Of a stretch of DNA of 64,000 nucleotides, positions 1-9,630 are shown piece by piece (the first letter of the stretch is position 1; every line of letters begins with the position of its first letter). The stretch is from Empedobacter falsenii (GTDB taxonomy: Bacteria; Bacteroidota; Bacteroidia; Flavobacteriales; Weeksellaceae), in the NCBI RefSeq assembly GCF_019308355.1, contig NZ_JAAGKM010000003.1, positions 62,001-126,000 on the forward strand, in the 5' to 3' direction. A program made the translations under genes and the position numbers. Under the pieces are notes generated by a model. It was not told where the DNA came from. It saw only the letters and a program-made list of their open reading frames with translations, and made no database searches.

Positions 1-339
1 CCACCTTATAACATCAATCAATTAACACAATTAAAAGCGATTGAAATTTTAAGCGATTACGATAAAGTGATAGCTATTACAAATACGATTATTCAACAAA
101 AAGAAGTTCTAGAAAATGCTTTAACTGATATCTCATTTGTAGAAAAAATCTATCCAAGCGATTCGAATTTCATTTTGATTAAAGTTGATAATGCAAACGA
201 ACGTTACAATCAATTGGTCGAAAAAGGAATTGTAATTCGTAACAGAAACAACGACGATTTATGCGAAAATTGTTTACGTATTACAGTTGGAACGGAAGTT
301 GAAAATCAGAAATTAATACAAACACTTAAAATAATATAA
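1..339 (+). CDS. hisC: Histidinol-phosphate aminotransferase, C-terminal part
   Basis: The reading frame is open from the first base of the window, so this is the 3' end of a gene that starts upstream; about 112 codons are visible. HisC is the PLP-dependent aminotransferase that makes histidinol phosphate from imidazole-acetol phosphate. The visible part has the C-terminal small-domain pattern of class I/II aminotransferases: a Pro-Pro-Tyr-Asn start, then a stretch with PSDSNFILI and a final GIVIRNR followed by CLRITVGT, which contains the conserved Arg that contacts the substrate phosphate. It is followed by hisB, hisH, hisA, hisF and hisIE on the same strand, which fixes the assignment. The PLP lysine lies outside the window. 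Confidence 0.93.
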   Translation, partial: PPYNINQLTQLKAIEILSDYDKVIAITNTIIQQKEVLENALTDISFVEKIYPSDSNFILIKVDNANERYNQLVEKGIVIRNRNNDDLCENCLRITVGTEVENQKLIQTLKII

Positions 340-341
340 TT

Positions 342-408
342 TGTCATTTCGAATGAAACGACAGTGAAATGAGAAATCTCTGAGATTCCTCCTAACATCG
401 GAATGACA
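342..408. repeat. Palindromic intergenic repeat (TGTCATTTCG...CGGAATGACA)
   Basis: The ends are near-inverted copies: TGTCATTTCG at the left and CGGAATGACA at the right, with an inner AGAAATCTC/GAGATT pairing. I recognise this as the REP-like intergenic repeat common in Flavobacteriia. It ends just before hisB, and an upstream in-frame ATG at 403 lies inside it, which argues against that start codon. Confidence 0.7.
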
Positions 409-423
409 TCAAAAACAACTAAA

Positions 424-1557
424 ATGAAAAAAATACTATTCATAGATCGTGATGGAACAATGATTTTAGAGCCAGCTGACTACCAAGTTGACAGCTTTTC
501 CAAATTAGAATTCTATCCAGAAGCCTTTACTTATTTAGGTAAAATTGCAAAAGAATTGGACTACGAATTAGTTATGGTGACCAACCAAGATGGTTTAGGA
601 ACGCCTTCTAATCCTGAGGAATTATTTTGGCCAATACAAAATTTCGTAGTGAAAGCATTCGAAAATGAAGGCGTGAAATTCGAGGATATTTACATTGATA
701 AAACTTTTGCTCATGAAAATGCGCCAACGCGTAAACCTGGAACGGCTTTATTAACAGAGTATATCAATAACCCTGAATATGATTTAACAAATTCGTTTGT
801 AATCGGTGATCGAATAACGGATGTTAAATTAGCTCAAAATCTTGGTGGAAAAGGAATTTTTATCGCGAATGATGAAGCTTTAGGCGCAGACGAAATCAAT
901 GATAACAAAGGATTAAATGATGCGATTGCTTTAAAAACAACTTCATGGAAAGAGATTTACGAGTTCTTAAAACTTCAAAATCGCACTGCTTCAATTGTTC
1001 GTAATACGAATGAAACAAAGATTAAAATTGATTTAAATCTTGACGGAACAGGAAAATCGGATATTTCGACAGGAATTCACTTTTTCGATCATATGTTAGA
1101 TCAAATCGCTCGTCATGGACAAATGGATTTAGTGATAAAAGTGGATGGAGATCTAGAAGTGGACGAACACCACACGATTGAAGATACAGCAATTGCTTTA
1201 GGTGAAGTTTTCGCGCAAGCACTAGGAAATAAATTAGGTATCGAACGTTACGGATTTACTTTACCGATGGACGATTGCTTAGCACAAGCAGCAATTGATT
1301 TTGGTGGAAGAAACTGGTTGGTTTGGGAAGCTGAATTTAACCGCGAAATGATTGGTCAAATGCCAACTGAGATGTTTTATCACTTTTTCAAATCATTTAC
1401 AGACGGAGCAAAAGCTAACTTAAATATCAAAGCAGAAGGAACAAACGAACATCACAAAATAGAAGCGATTTTCAAAGCGTTTGCAAAAACCATTAAAGTA
1501 GCTGTAAAACGCGATCCTGAAAAAATGATTTTACCCTCAACAAAAGGACTTTTATAA
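424..1557 (+). CDS. hisB: Bifunctional histidinol-phosphatase / imidazoleglycerol-phosphate dehydratase
   Basis: The protein has two enzymes in one chain and carries out steps 6 and 8 of histidine synthesis in the cytoplasm. The N-terminal half (about residues 1-165) is a HAD-type phosphatase with the DRDGT nucleophile motif, a VTNQDG segment and a [10 protein letters not shown] motif near its end. The C-terminal half (about 185-377) is the dehydratase, with metal-binding histidine clusters [24 protein letters not shown] and NEHHKIEA. I take the ATG at 424 (377 residues) rather than 403, because 403 lies inside an intergenic repeat and the [12 protein letters not shown] start matches the family. 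Gene order places it between hisC and hisH. Confidence 0.96.
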   Translation: MKKILFIDRDGTMILEPADYQVDSFSKLEFYPEAFTYLGKIAKELDYELVMVTNQDGLGTPSNPEELFWPIQNFVVKAFENEGVKFEDIYIDKTFAHENAPTRKPGTALLTEYINNPEYDLTNSFVIGDRITDVKLAQNLGGKGIFIANDEALGADEINDNKGLNDAIALKTTSWKEIYEFLKLQNRTASIVRNTNETKIKIDLNLDGTGKSDISTGIHFFDHMLDQIARHGQMDLVIKVDGDLEVDEHHTIEDTAIALGEVFAQALGNKLGIERYGFTLPMDDCLAQAAIDFGGRNWLVWEAEFNREMIGQMPTEMFYHFFKSFTDGAKANLNIKAEGTNEHHKIEAIFKAFAKTIKVAVKRDPEKMILPSTKGLL

Positions 1558-1618
1558 TTGACGAATGAAGATTTAAGATTAATATCAATCGTAAATCAAA
1601 AGTCGTAAATCAAAGAAT

Positions 1619-2197
1619 ATGGTAGCAATAGTAAAATACAATGCAGGAAATGTAAAATCGGTATATAATGCAGTAACTCGTTTGGGGTTCGAAGCTATAA
1701 TTACAGACGATTTTGAAACTTTGCAAAATGCTGACAAAGTAATTTTTCCAGGAGTTGGAGAAGCAAGTTCCGCAATGACTTATTTAAAAGTAAAAGGATT
1801 AGATAAAGTCATTAAAAACTTAAAACAACCAACCTTAGGCATTTGCTTGGGACAACAATTAATGTGCGCTTATTCGGAAGAAGGAAATACCGATTGTTTA
1901 GGAATTTTCCCTATTCAAGTCAAGTTATTTCCATCAACCGAAATCGTTCCTCACATGGGCTGGAATACGATTTACGACTTAAAAACACCTTTGTTTAATG
2001 ACGTTCAAGAGAACTCCGACATTTATTATGTACATAGTTTTTATTGCGAAAATTCAGAATATACGATCGCGAAAACAGACTATATTTTAGAATATTCAGC
2101 AGCTTTACATAAAGATAATTTTTACGCAACTCAATTTCACCCAGAGAAATCTGCAGGAATAGGAGAACAAATACTAAAAAACTTTCTAAGTTTATAG
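1619..2197 (+). CDS. hisH: Imidazole glycerol phosphate synthase, glutaminase subunit
   Basis: This class I glutamine amidotransferase releases ammonia from glutamine and channels it to HisF. The 192-residue length is normal. The nucleophile Cys is in GICLGQQLM (about residue 77), and the catalytic His and Glu are in QFHPEKSAG near the C-terminus. An oxyanion-loop type segment PGVGEASSA is also present. The 61-base gap after hisB contains a short direct repeat of TCGTAAATCAAA. hisF, its partner, lies downstream beyond an inserted protease gene and hisA. Confidence 0.96.
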   Translation: MVAIVKYNAGNVKSVYNAVTRLGFEAIITDDFETLQNADKVIFPGVGEASSAMTYLKVKGLDKVIKNLKQPTLGICLGQQLMCAYSEEGNTDCLGIFPIQVKLFPSTEIVPHMGWNTIYDLKTPLFNDVQENSDIYYVHSFYCENSEYTIAKTDYILEYSAALHKDNFYATQFHPEKSAGIGEQILKNFLSL

Positions 2198-2216
2198 TAA
2201 TTATAAATTCACACAC

Positions 2217-5200
2217 ATGAAAAAAATAGTTTTTACTATACTTAGTGCTTTTGCAATTTCGCAGGTTTCTGCTCAAGAAAAAGTGTACTTCACTTCTACT
2301 CCTTCTTTAAGTCCTGATGCTAAAACGGTTTATTTTAGTTACGATGGCGACATCTGGTCAACCGATATAAATGGCGGGAATGCTGCAAGAATAACAGCTT
2401 TAGAAGGAGAAGAAATCAATCCTCGTGTTTCACCAGACGGAAAATGGCTGGCATTCAGCTCTAATCAATATGGAAATTACGATATTTATATAATGCCTAT
2501 AAATGGTGGACAAATTAAGCAATTGACTTTTCATCAAGCCAAAGATGAAGTCGAGAGTTGGAGTTGGGACAGTAAATCGATCTATTTTACATCAAATCAA
2601 AATAATGGATTTGGAAGTTTTAAAATTGATTTAGATGGAAAAACACCAGAAGCGCTTTTTACAAATTATTTTAATACAACAAATGGTTTAGTAGAAACTC
2701 CTCAAGGTGAATATATTTTCACTAACTCGTCTGAAAGTGCAAGTCAAGTTACAAGAAAAAGATACAAAGGAGAAAATAATCCAGATTTATTAGGATATAA
2801 TCCAACCACAAAAAGTTATAAACAATATACCGATTATAACGGAAAAGATTTTAATCCTACGGTTGATAAAAATGGAATTATTTATTTTATTTCGGACGAA
2901 AATAATGGCGAATACAACTTATATCAATTAGCAAATGGTAAAAAAGAAGCGTTAACAAAATTTGAAACTTCAATTAAGAAACCTTTTGTTTCGGCTGATG
3001 GTTCAAAAGTTGTTTTCGAAAAAGATTATCAATTATTTGTTTACGATGTAAAAACTAAAACGTCGAAACCTCTTACAATTAATGTTAATTCGAATAAATC
3101 TTTAGAAAAAGAGCAAAATTTTGAAGTTGATAATAACATCGATTATTTTGACATTTCTCCTGATGGAAAGAAAATGGCCTTTGTAAGCAGAGGAATTATT
3201 TTTGTTTCGGATAATGAAGGAAAGTTTGTCAATCAAATTTCTGATGGAAAAGAGCGTGTTTTAGAAGTAAAATGGTTAAAAGACAACAAAAATTTAATCT
3301 TCAACCAAACATATAAAGGTTACCAAAATTGGTTTAAAATTTCGGCTGACGGAAAAGGAAAAGTTGAACAATTAACTTCTGATTTAAGAAATAATCGAGA
3401 CATTACATTCAACAATGATTTATCTCAAGCTGTTTATTTAAGCGGACGCGATGAAGTAAGATTATTAGATTTGAAATCACTTAAATCATCAACAATTGTT
3501 AAAGATGAAATTTGGGCTTTCCAAAATTCGAAACCATCTTTTTCTCCAAATGATGAATATGTGTTATTCTCTGCAAAACGTAATTTCGAGTTAGATATTT
3601 TTATTCACAACATCAAGAAAAATACAACGGTTAATTTAACAAATACTGGTGTTTCAGAAGCTGACCCTACTTGGTCACCAGACGGAAAATACATTTATTT
3701 TTCAAGCGACAGAAAAAACCCTTCCTATCCTTTGGGAATGCAAGAATCGAGTATTTATCGTGCTTCTTTAGATTGGTTTGATCAAGCTTATAAATCAGAA
3801 AAATTTGATAATTTATTTGTCGAAGAAAAAAAGGTTGAGAAGAAAGAGAAAAAAGAAGAAAAGAACGATTTTAAAGCATTAACTATTAATCCAGAAGGAT
3901 TCTTAGAAAGAATTGAATTGGTAACAGACCGTTTTGGATATCAGACAAATCCTTTTGTTTTTGCGGATGATAAAAAGCAATTTTTATTCTATAATACTAA
4001 CCAAGAAAATGGTAAATTTCAGTTATACAGAAAAACGACCGCTGATTTTGAAGAAGATAAAACAGACAAAATATTCAACAAAGGCGCTGATTTTATCTTG
4101 AAAAATGAAAAAAATCTTTACGCTTTAATCGATAATTCTGTTTACAAATTTGGTATTAATTCTACAAATCCTGAAAAAGTTAGTATTAAATATAATTTCA
4201 ATAAAAACTTGGCTTCAGAATTCAATCAAATGTACGAAGAAGCTTGGGCTGGAGTAGAAGAAAATTTCTATGATGAGAATTTTCATGGAATTGATTGGAA
4301 AGCGAAAAAAGAACAATACGCAACGTTTTTACCTTATGTAAACAATCGAAATGATTTAAGAATTTTGCTAAATGATATGCTAGGTGAATTAAATTCTTCG
4401 CATTTAGGTTTTTCATCTTTCGGAAAAGAAGAAAGTCGAAGATTGAATTATTTCACAAACGAAACGGGAATTATTTTCAAGAAAAATCAACCTTTTACAG
4501 TTGAAAAAATCTTACGAAAATCTCCTGCTTTCCTTAAAAATGTTGATATTCAAGAAGGTGATATTTTAGTAAGTGTGAATGGACAAAAAATCGATCAAAA
4601 CCAAAATCGTGAAACTTATTTTACAACGCCTAAAAAATTAGAAGAATTAACTCTTGAATTTGATCGAAAAGGAAAAACAATTTCTACGAAGATTCATCCT
4701 ATTTCAAATAATGAATTGAAATCGCTTTTATATGATGAATGGATTTATGAAAATCGTCAGCGTGTAAAAAAATTAAGCAACGATAGAATTGCTTATTCGT
4801 ACATGAAAAATATGTCTACTTCTGAATTGGATGTGTTTTTATTGGACATGGTAGAGCAAGAGAATAGAAAAGATGGTGTCATTTTAGATTTACGTTTCAA
4901 TACAGGTGGAAATGTACATGATAAAGTTTTGAACTTTTTATCGCAAAGACCTTATTTGAAATGGAAATATCGTGAAGGACAATTAACTGTTCAACCAAAT
5001 TTTGCTCCTTCAGGAAAACCAATTGTTTTATTAATTAACGAATACTCATTGAGCGATGCAGAAATGACAGCTGCAGGATTCAAAGCCTTGAAATTAGGAA
5101 AAATCATCGGGCAAGAAACGTATCGTTGGATCATTTTCACTTCTGGAAAAGGATTAGTTGATGGCTCATTTTATCGTTTACCAAGTTGGGGAACTTATAC

Positions 5201-5336
5201 TTTGGACGGACAAAATTTAGAAAAAACTGGAGTTAAACCTGACATTTATATTAAAAATACGTTCTTAGATCGATTAGAAAATAAAGACCCACAATTGGAA
5301 CGTGCAATCCAAGAGGTCATGAAAGAATTAAAATAA
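2217..5336 (+). CDS. Tricorn-like S41 protease, secreted
   Basis: A 1039-residue protein with a signal peptide (residues 1-19, ending in SQVSAQ). Residues about 25-530 hold TolB/tricorn-type beta-propeller repeats with recurrent SPDGK(W/K)(L/M) and SPDAKTVYFS motifs. A lysine/glutamate-rich linker follows at about 538-555. The C-terminal part has a core domain, a PDZ domain (about 755-840; GDILVSVNGQKI) and an S41 peptidase domain with NEYSLSDAEMTA around the nucleophilic Ser and then GKIIGQETYRW. Family knowledge makes it a periplasmic or extracellular peptide-degrading protease. It lies 19 bases after hisH and 75 bases before hisA on the same strand, so it is probably cotranscribed with histidine genes although it has no known role in that pathway. 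Confidence 0.93.
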   Translation: MKKIVFTILSAFAISQVSAQEKVYFTSTPSLSPDAKTVYFSYDGDIWSTDINGGNAARITALEGEEINPRVSPDGKWLAFSSNQYGNYDIYIMPINGGQIKQLTFHQAKDEVESWSWDSKSIYFTSNQNNGFGSFKIDLDGKTPEALFTNYFNTTNGLVETPQGEYIFTNSSESASQVTRKRYKGENNPDLLGYNPTTKSYKQYTDYNGKDFNPTVDKNGIIYFISDENNGEYNLYQLANGKKEALTKFETSIKKPFVSADGSKVVFEKDYQLFVYDVKTKTSKPLTINVNSNKSLEKEQNFEVDNNIDYFDISPDGKKMAFVSRGIIFVSDNEGKFVNQISDGKERVLEVKWLKDNKNLIFNQTYKGYQNWFKISADGKGKVEQLTSDLRNNRDITFNNDLSQAVYLSGRDEVRLLDLKSLKSSTIVKDEIWAFQNSKPSFSPNDEYVLFSAKRNFELDIFIHNIKKNTTVNLTNTGVSEADPTWSPDGKYIYFSSDRKNPSYPLGMQESSIYRASLDWFDQAYKSEKFDNLFVEEKKVEKKEKKEEKNDFKALTINPEGFLERIELVTDRFGYQTNPFVFADDKKQFLFYNTNQENGKFQLYRKTTADFEEDKTDKIFNKGADFILKNEKNLYALIDNSVYKFGINSTNPEKVSIKYNFNKNLASEFNQMYEEAWAGVEENFYDENFHGIDWKAKKEQYATFLPYVNNRNDLRILLNDMLGELNSSHLGFSSFGKEESRRLNYFTNETGIIFKKNQPFTVEKILRKSPAFLKNVDIQEGDILVSVNGQKIDQNQNRETYFTTPKKLEELTLEFDRKGKTISTKIHPISNNELKSLLYDEWIYENRQRVKKLSNDRIAYSYMKNMSTSELDVFLLDMVEQENRKDGVILDLRFNTGGNVHDKVLNFLSQRPYLKWKYREGQLTVQPNFAPSGKPIVLLINEYSLSDAEMTAAGFKALKLGKIIGQETYRWIIFTSGKGLVDGSFYRLPSWGTYTLDGQNLEKTGVKPDIYIKNTFLDRLENKDPQLERAIQEVMKELK

Positions 5337-5355
5337 TTTACGAAGGTTAATTTAC

Positions 5356-5384
5356 GAATTACGATTGTTTCTTAATCGTAATTC
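5356..5384 (+). other. Perfect 11-bp hairpin between the protease gene and hisA
   Basis: GAATTACGATT is followed by a 7-base loop and AATCGTAATTC. There is no T-run after it, so it is not a normal intrinsic terminator. It could be an RNA stability or processing element, or a relic of an intergenic repeat. Confidence 0.5.
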
Positions 5385-5411
5385 CAAAATAGTAAATCTA
5401 ACATAACAGTT

Positions 5412-6125
5412 ATGAGAATCATCCCAGCTATAGATATTATCGACGGAAAATGCGTTCGATTGTCACAAGGCGATTATGATACAAAAAAAATATACAACGA
5501 AAATCCGTTGGAAGTTGCAAAAGAATTCGAGGATTACGGTATCGAATATTTGCACTTGGTAGATTTAGATGGAGCTAAATCAAAAGAAATCATTAATTAT
5601 AAAACGTTAGAATTAATTGCTTCTAAAACCAATTTAAAAGTTGATTTTGGAGGTGGAATTAAGGCAGATCAAGATATTAGAATTGCTTTTGAATGTGGCG
5701 CAAACCAAATTACTGGAGGAAGTATTGCGGTTCAAAATCCAACATTATTTCAAGAATGGATTTCACAGTATGGAAGCGATAAAATCATTTTAGGCGCGGA
5801 TGCTAAAGATCGAAAAATAGCAACACATGGTTGGTTAGAAACGTCAGAATTAGATGTGATAGATTTTATTCAAGAATATAAAACCAAAGGTATTGATTAT
5901 GTGATTTGTACAGACATCGCGAAAGACGGAATGTTAGAAGGAGCTTCAAACGAATTATATGCAGAAATTTTAGCTACTTCGGAGGTCAAATTAATTGCTT
6001 CTGGTGGCGTTTCTTCAATCGATGATCTAATCAAAATAAAAGAATTAGGTTGTGAAGGAGCAATTCTTGGAAAAGCGATTTACGAAGGGAGAATTCAGTT
6101 GAAAGACTTAAAACAATTGTACTAA
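5412..6125 (+). CDS. hisA: Phosphoribosylformimino-5-aminoimidazole carboxamide ribotide isomerase
   Basis: HisA is a (beta/alpha)8-barrel isomerase that opens the ribose ring of ProFAR to give PRFAR, the substrate of HisHF. The 237-residue length fits. Signature parts are [22 protein letters not shown] at the start with the catalytic Asp (residue 8), the phosphate-binding FGGGIK (about 80-85) and IASGGVSS, and the second acid in [12 protein letters not shown]. It is followed by hisF with one base between them, so translation is likely coupled. Confidence 0.96.
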   Translation: MRIIPAIDIIDGKCVRLSQGDYDTKKIYNENPLEVAKEFEDYGIEYLHLVDLDGAKSKEIINYKTLELIASKTNLKVDFGGGIKADQDIRIAFECGANQITGGSIAVQNPTLFQEWISQYGSDKIILGADAKDRKIATHGWLETSELDVIDFIQEYKTKGIDYVICTDIAKDGMLEGASNELYAEILATSEVKLIASGGVSSIDDLIKIKELGCEGAILGKAIYEGRIQLKDLKQLY

Positions 6126-6126
6126 T

Positions 6127-6879
6127 ATGCTGAAGAAAAGAATCATACCATGTCTCGACATCAAAGATGGACGAACGGTAAAAGGTGTTAATTTCGTGGG
6201 CTTACGCGATGCGGGAGATCCAGTGGAATTAGCAAAAAAATATGTAGAAGAAGGTGCTGATGAATTAGTCTTTTTGGATATCACAGCGACTTTAGAAAAA
6301 CGTAAAACCTTAGCTGAAATGGTTGAAAAAATTGCTTCAGCTATTAATATTCCGTTTACAGTTGGTGGCGGAATTAATTCTGTGGAAGATGCTTCGGCGG
6401 TCATCAAAGCTGGTGCAGATAAAGTTTCCGTTAATTCTTCGGCTGTCAAAAATCCTCAATTAATTGCAGATTTAGCAGCTCGATTTGGATCGCAATGTGT
6501 AGTCGTTGCAGTAGATACTCGCGATGTAAATGGAACACAAAAAGTTTTCGTAAGCGGTGGAAAAATTGAAACCGAATGGGAAACGTTAGATTGGGTCAAA
6601 AAAGTAGAAGAATTAGGCGCTGGCGAGATTCTGTTAACGTCTATGGATGGCGATGGAACAAAAGCTGGTTTCAAAATTGATATTACAAAAGCGGTTGCTG
6701 ATGCTGTAAATCTTCCAGTAATTGCTTCTGGTGGAGCAGGAAAAATGGAGCATTTTACAGAAGTTTTTACCCAAACAAATGCAAGTGGTGGATTGGCTGC
6801 AAGTATTTTTCACTTTGGTGAAATTCCAATTCCAACACTTAAAAGTTATTTAAAAGAACAAAATATTCCGATACGATGA
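6127..6879 (+). CDS. hisF: Imidazole glycerol phosphate synthase, cyclase subunit
   Basis: HisF is a (beta/alpha)8 barrel that joins ammonia from HisH to PRFAR, giving imidazole glycerol phosphate and AICAR. At 250 residues it is of usual length. The start [19 protein letters not shown] contains the catalytic Asp11, and [13 protein letters not shown] holds the second catalytic Asp near 130. Phosphate-binding VGGGI and IASGGAG loops are present. Its stop codon overlaps the hisIE start (ATGA), a normal coupling arrangement in his operons. Confidence 0.97.
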   Translation: MLKKRIIPCLDIKDGRTVKGVNFVGLRDAGDPVELAKKYVEEGADELVFLDITATLEKRKTLAEMVEKIASAINIPFTVGGGINSVEDASAVIKAGADKVSVNSSAVKNPQLIADLAARFGSQCVVVAVDTRDVNGTQKVFVSGGKIETEWETLDWVKKVEELGAGEILLTSMDGDGTKAGFKIDITKAVADAVNLPVIASGGAGKMEHFTEVFTQTNASGGLAASIFHFGEIPIPTLKSYLKEQNIPIR

Positions 6880-7487
6880 ACATCGATTTCAATAAAAGTA
6901 ACGACGGATTAGTTCCCGTTATTATTCAAAATTATCTTAACAACAAGGTTCTGATGTTAGGTTACATGAACGAAGAAGCTTTTAACAAAACCCAAGAAAT
7001 TAGAAAAGTGACCTTTTATTCTCGTTCAAAAAATAGATTATGGACAAAAGGTGAAGAATCAGGCAACTTTTTGGAAGTAAAATCTATCGCAGTTGATTGC
7101 GACAACGATACAGTTTTAATCAAAGCAAAACCTTTTGGACCAACTTGTCATACGGGTTCTACGACTTGTTTTAAAGAAGAAACAAATCATGGATTTGTAT
7201 ATGAATTGGAACAAACCATTAACGATAGAATTGATTTAGACAATGATCCAGATTCGTATACCAATAAATTATTCAAAAGAGGAATCAATAAAGTTGCACA
7301 AAAAGTAGGTGAAGAAGCAGTTGAATTGGTGATTGAATCCAAAGACAACAACGATGATTTATTTATTAATGAAGCGGCGGATTTGTTGTATCACTATTTA
7401 ATTTTATTGAAAGCCAAAGGTTTCAAATTGGAAGATGTTGAAAACGTTTTGAAATCGAGAGAAAATGGTCCAAGACGAGCTGAATAA
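6876..7487 (+). CDS. hisI: Bifunctional phosphoribosyl-AMP cyclohydrolase / phosphoribosyl-ATP pyrophosphatase
   Basis: This HisIE fusion performs steps 2 and 3 of histidine synthesis. The N-terminal cyclohydrolase (about 1-110) has [28 protein letters not shown], the metal-binding [10 protein letters not shown] and the zinc cysteines in [11 protein letters not shown]. The C-terminal pyrophosphohydrolase (about 115-203) has [12 protein letters not shown] and the acidic [13 protein letters not shown] helix. It overlaps hisF by four bases and is the last gene of the operon, followed by a terminator hairpin. Confidence 0.96.
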   Translation: MNIDFNKSNDGLVPVIIQNYLNNKVLMLGYMNEEAFNKTQEIRKVTFYSRSKNRLWTKGEESGNFLEVKSIAVDCDNDTVLIKAKPFGPTCHTGSTTCFKEETNHGFVYELEQTINDRIDLDNDPDSYTNKLFKRGINKVAQKVGEEAVELVIESKDNNDDLFINEAADLLYHYLILLKAKGFKLEDVENVLKSRENGPRRAE

Positions 7488-7504
7488 AGTAGTTTAGAAA
7501 TATA

Positions 7505-7532
7505 AAAGATTGCAGATTAGCAATCTTTTTTG
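7505..7532 (+). terminator. Intrinsic terminator of the his operon
   Basis: AAAGATTGC, a 6-base loop and GCAATCTTT form a 9-bp stem running into a T-run, 17 bases after the hisIE stop codon. Confidence 0.85.
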
Positions 7533-7581
7533 TTTTCAAAAAACTGATGTTTAGCAGAATTAGCCAAATTTATTTGATTTA

Positions 7582-7641
7582 ATTAGAATTAATATAAATA
7601 AAAATAATACTTTTGAAATCAAATTAAAATTAGTCTAAATA
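7582..7641 (+). promoter_or_regulatory. Candidate promoter with palindromic TTAG-T-CTAA site
   Basis: TACTTTTG at 7608-7615 matches the Bacteroidota -7 element TAnnTTTG. No TTTG lies at the expected spacing upstream. Just downstream (about 7627-7641) is a small palindrome, AATTAGTCTAAAT, and AATTAGAATTAATAT lies upstream near 7581. Such TTAG/CTAA palindromes resemble iron-regulator boxes, which would suit the redox operon that follows, but this is inference from a short AT-rich motif. Confidence 0.4.
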
Positions 7642-7665
7642 ATTATTACAATATATTCTATTCAT

Positions 7666-9129
7666 ATGAAAAAATTATTCATTTCTGCTGCTATCCTTGT
7701 CGCTTCATTTATTCAAGCTCAGACGAACACGTTGATGGACGCTGGTTTTTGGAAAAATAATCCAACAATAGAAACTGTAAAAACTGAAATTTCGAAAGGA
7801 AATAGTCCTTCTTTTCAAAATGGTGGTTTCTTTGATCCAGTTGTAATAGCGATTAACAACAAAGCAGATTTTAATGTGACTAAATTTTTAATTGAACAAG
7901 AAGGAAATTCTGTTGATAAAAAAACGCATCACTCAAGAATTTATCTTCAATGGGCAGCTGCTGCGGGGAATTTAGAATTAGTAAATTATTTATTAGCCAA
8001 AGGTTCTGATGTTCATTACAAAGATAGCCATGGTTACGATGTGATTACATATGCAGCAAGTGCTGGAAATCAGAATATCGCAGTTTACGATGCGTTGATT
8101 AAAGCTGGTGCCAATCCAAAAGTTAAAGGAGAAGATGGTTCAAACTTAATCATGCAAGCGATTGCGAATGATGATGATTTAAAAGTTACAGAATATTTTA
8201 TTTCAAAAGGTTTATCATTAAGTGATAAAGACGCTAATGGACGTACTGTAGCAGATTATGCTGCAAAATTAGGAAACTTATCAATCATAGATAAATTAAT
8301 CGCGAAAGGAATTAAACCTACTGATCAAGCTTTATTTTTTGCCACACAAGGTTCGAGAACAAAAGAAAATGGCGTAGAAGTTTTCCAAGAATTAATTACA
8401 AAATATAAATTAAATCCGAAAGCGTTAAATCCAGACGGACAAACATTATTACACGCTTTGTCTCGCAGGGGAAACTCAGAAACAATCAACTTTATCTTAT
8501 CAAAAGGTGTTGATGCTAAAATTGCTGATAAAGAAGGAAACACTGCATTAATGGTTGCTGCTGGAGGAAAAAATACAGATTTAATCAATACATTTTTATC
8601 AAAAGCAAACAATGTAAATGCGGTTAATAAAAATGGTGAGTCAGCTTTAACAAAAGCTGTTGCTTCTGGAACATCTCAAATCGTTTCTTTATTGTTAGAA
8701 AAAGGCGCTAAAGCTGATATTGTAGATAAAGATGGAAATAATTTGGCTTATTATTGGTTCAATTCTTTCAAACCAAATGATGAATCATTCGCAGAAAAAC
8801 AAGCTTTATTAACAAATGCAAAAGTTGATTTTAAAGCTACTCAAAGCAAAGGTGCAACTTTGTTACACATCGCTGTTGATAAAGGAAATGTAAATTTGGT
8901 GAAAAAAGCGATTGAATTAGGTGTGAATCTTAATACACAAGATGAAGACGGAAATACAGCGTTACACAAAGCAGCTTTGATTGCGAAAGATGATGCAATC
9001 TTAAAAACTTTGGTTGCTGCTGGAGCGAAAAAAGATATTAAAACAGAATTTGACGAAACAGCTTATGATTTGGCTGGAGAAAACGAATTCTTAAAGAAAA
9101 ATAATGTGTCTATTGACTTTTTAAAATAA
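7666..9129 (+). CDS. Secreted ankyrin-repeat protein
   Basis: A 487-residue protein with a signal peptide ([19 protein letters not shown]). The rest is a chain of ankyrin repeats with the usual pattern DxDGxTxLHxAAxxGNxxLVxxLLxxGA; clear copies include [48 protein letters not shown] and [16 protein letters not shown], about ten to twelve repeats in all. Ankyrin repeats bind proteins, and the signal peptide places this one in the periplasm or outside. It is the first gene of an operon with a DUF2271 protein (8 bases later), a PepSY reductase and apbE, so it may scaffold an envelope redox system. Its exact function is unknown. Confidence 0.85.
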   Translation: MKKLFISAAILVASFIQAQTNTLMDAGFWKNNPTIETVKTEISKGNSPSFQNGGFFDPVVIAINNKADFNVTKFLIEQEGNSVDKKTHHSRIYLQWAAAAGNLELVNYLLAKGSDVHYKDSHGYDVITYAASAGNQNIAVYDALIKAGANPKVKGEDGSNLIMQAIANDDDLKVTEYFISKGLSLSDKDANGRTVADYAAKLGNLSIIDKLIAKGIKPTDQALFFATQGSRTKENGVEVFQELITKYKLNPKALNPDGQTLLHALSRRGNSETINFILSKGVDAKIADKEGNTALMVAAGGKNTDLINTFLSKANNVNAVNKNGESALTKAVASGTSQIVSLLLEKGAKADIVDKDGNNLAYYWFNSFKPNDESFAEKQALLTNAKVDFKATQSKGATLLHIAVDKGNVNLVKKAIELGVNLNTQDEDGNTALHKAALIAKDDAILKTLVAAGAKKDIKTEFDETAYDLAGENEFLKKNNVSIDFLK

Positions 9130-9137
9130 TAAAGGAG

Positions 9138-9629
9138 ATGAAATTTAACTTAATCAAAAAATTAGTTGGATTAGTTGTAATCTTAATGGCAACTGCCACT
9201 TTTGCACAAACAACAAAATACAAAACAATGATTCAGATGAATAATTACACGGGAAAAGAAGCCTATGTAGTGATTTCATTAATCAATCCAAAAGGACAAT
9301 ACGAAAAAACTTTAGGTGTTTTGGGAACAGATAACGAGTGGTATAACACGTTAAAAGAATGGCACAAATTTAATAGTAAGAAAAAAGAAAAATTAAACGG
9401 AATTACAGGTGCTTCAGTTGCTGGAGGAGCGAGAGCGACACGTGTCATCGAGTTTGATACTGCAAAATTGAATAAAGGATACAAATTACGTTTTGAATCT
9501 GCTGTAGAAACTCAAAAATACGTCGCAAAAGATGCTGAAGTTGCATTAAATTCTTCGGATTTAGACAACAAAGCAGGTATCAAAGGTTCAGTTTATATTA
9601 AAGCCGTACGTTTTATAAAAGTTCAATAA
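9138..9629 (+). CDS. DUF2271 family periplasmic protein, possible flavinylation target
   Basis: A 163-residue protein with a signal peptide (about residues 1-23, ending TATFAQ). The body fits DUF2271: YVVISLINPKGQYEKTLGVLG, then EWHKF and a GITGAS motif. N87-G-I-T-G-A-S93 resembles the consensus (D-x-x-S/T-G-A-T/S) where ApbE attaches FMN, and an apbE gene sits in the same gene cluster. From known families I infer it may be a flavoprotein that takes electrons from the neighbouring PepSY reductase; S93 would be the attachment residue. The first position is Asn rather than Asp, which weakens the match. A purine-rich AAAGGAG lies directly before the ATG. One base separates it from the next gene. 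Confidence 0.75.
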   Translation: MKFNLIKKLVGLVVILMATATFAQTTKYKTMIQMNNYTGKEAYVVISLINPKGQYEKTLGVLGTDNEWYNTLKEWHKFNSKKKEKLNGITGASVAGGARATRVIEFDTAKLNKGYKLRFESAVETQKYVAKDAEVALNSSDLDNKAGIKGSVYIKAVRFIKVQ

Positions 9630-9630
9630 A

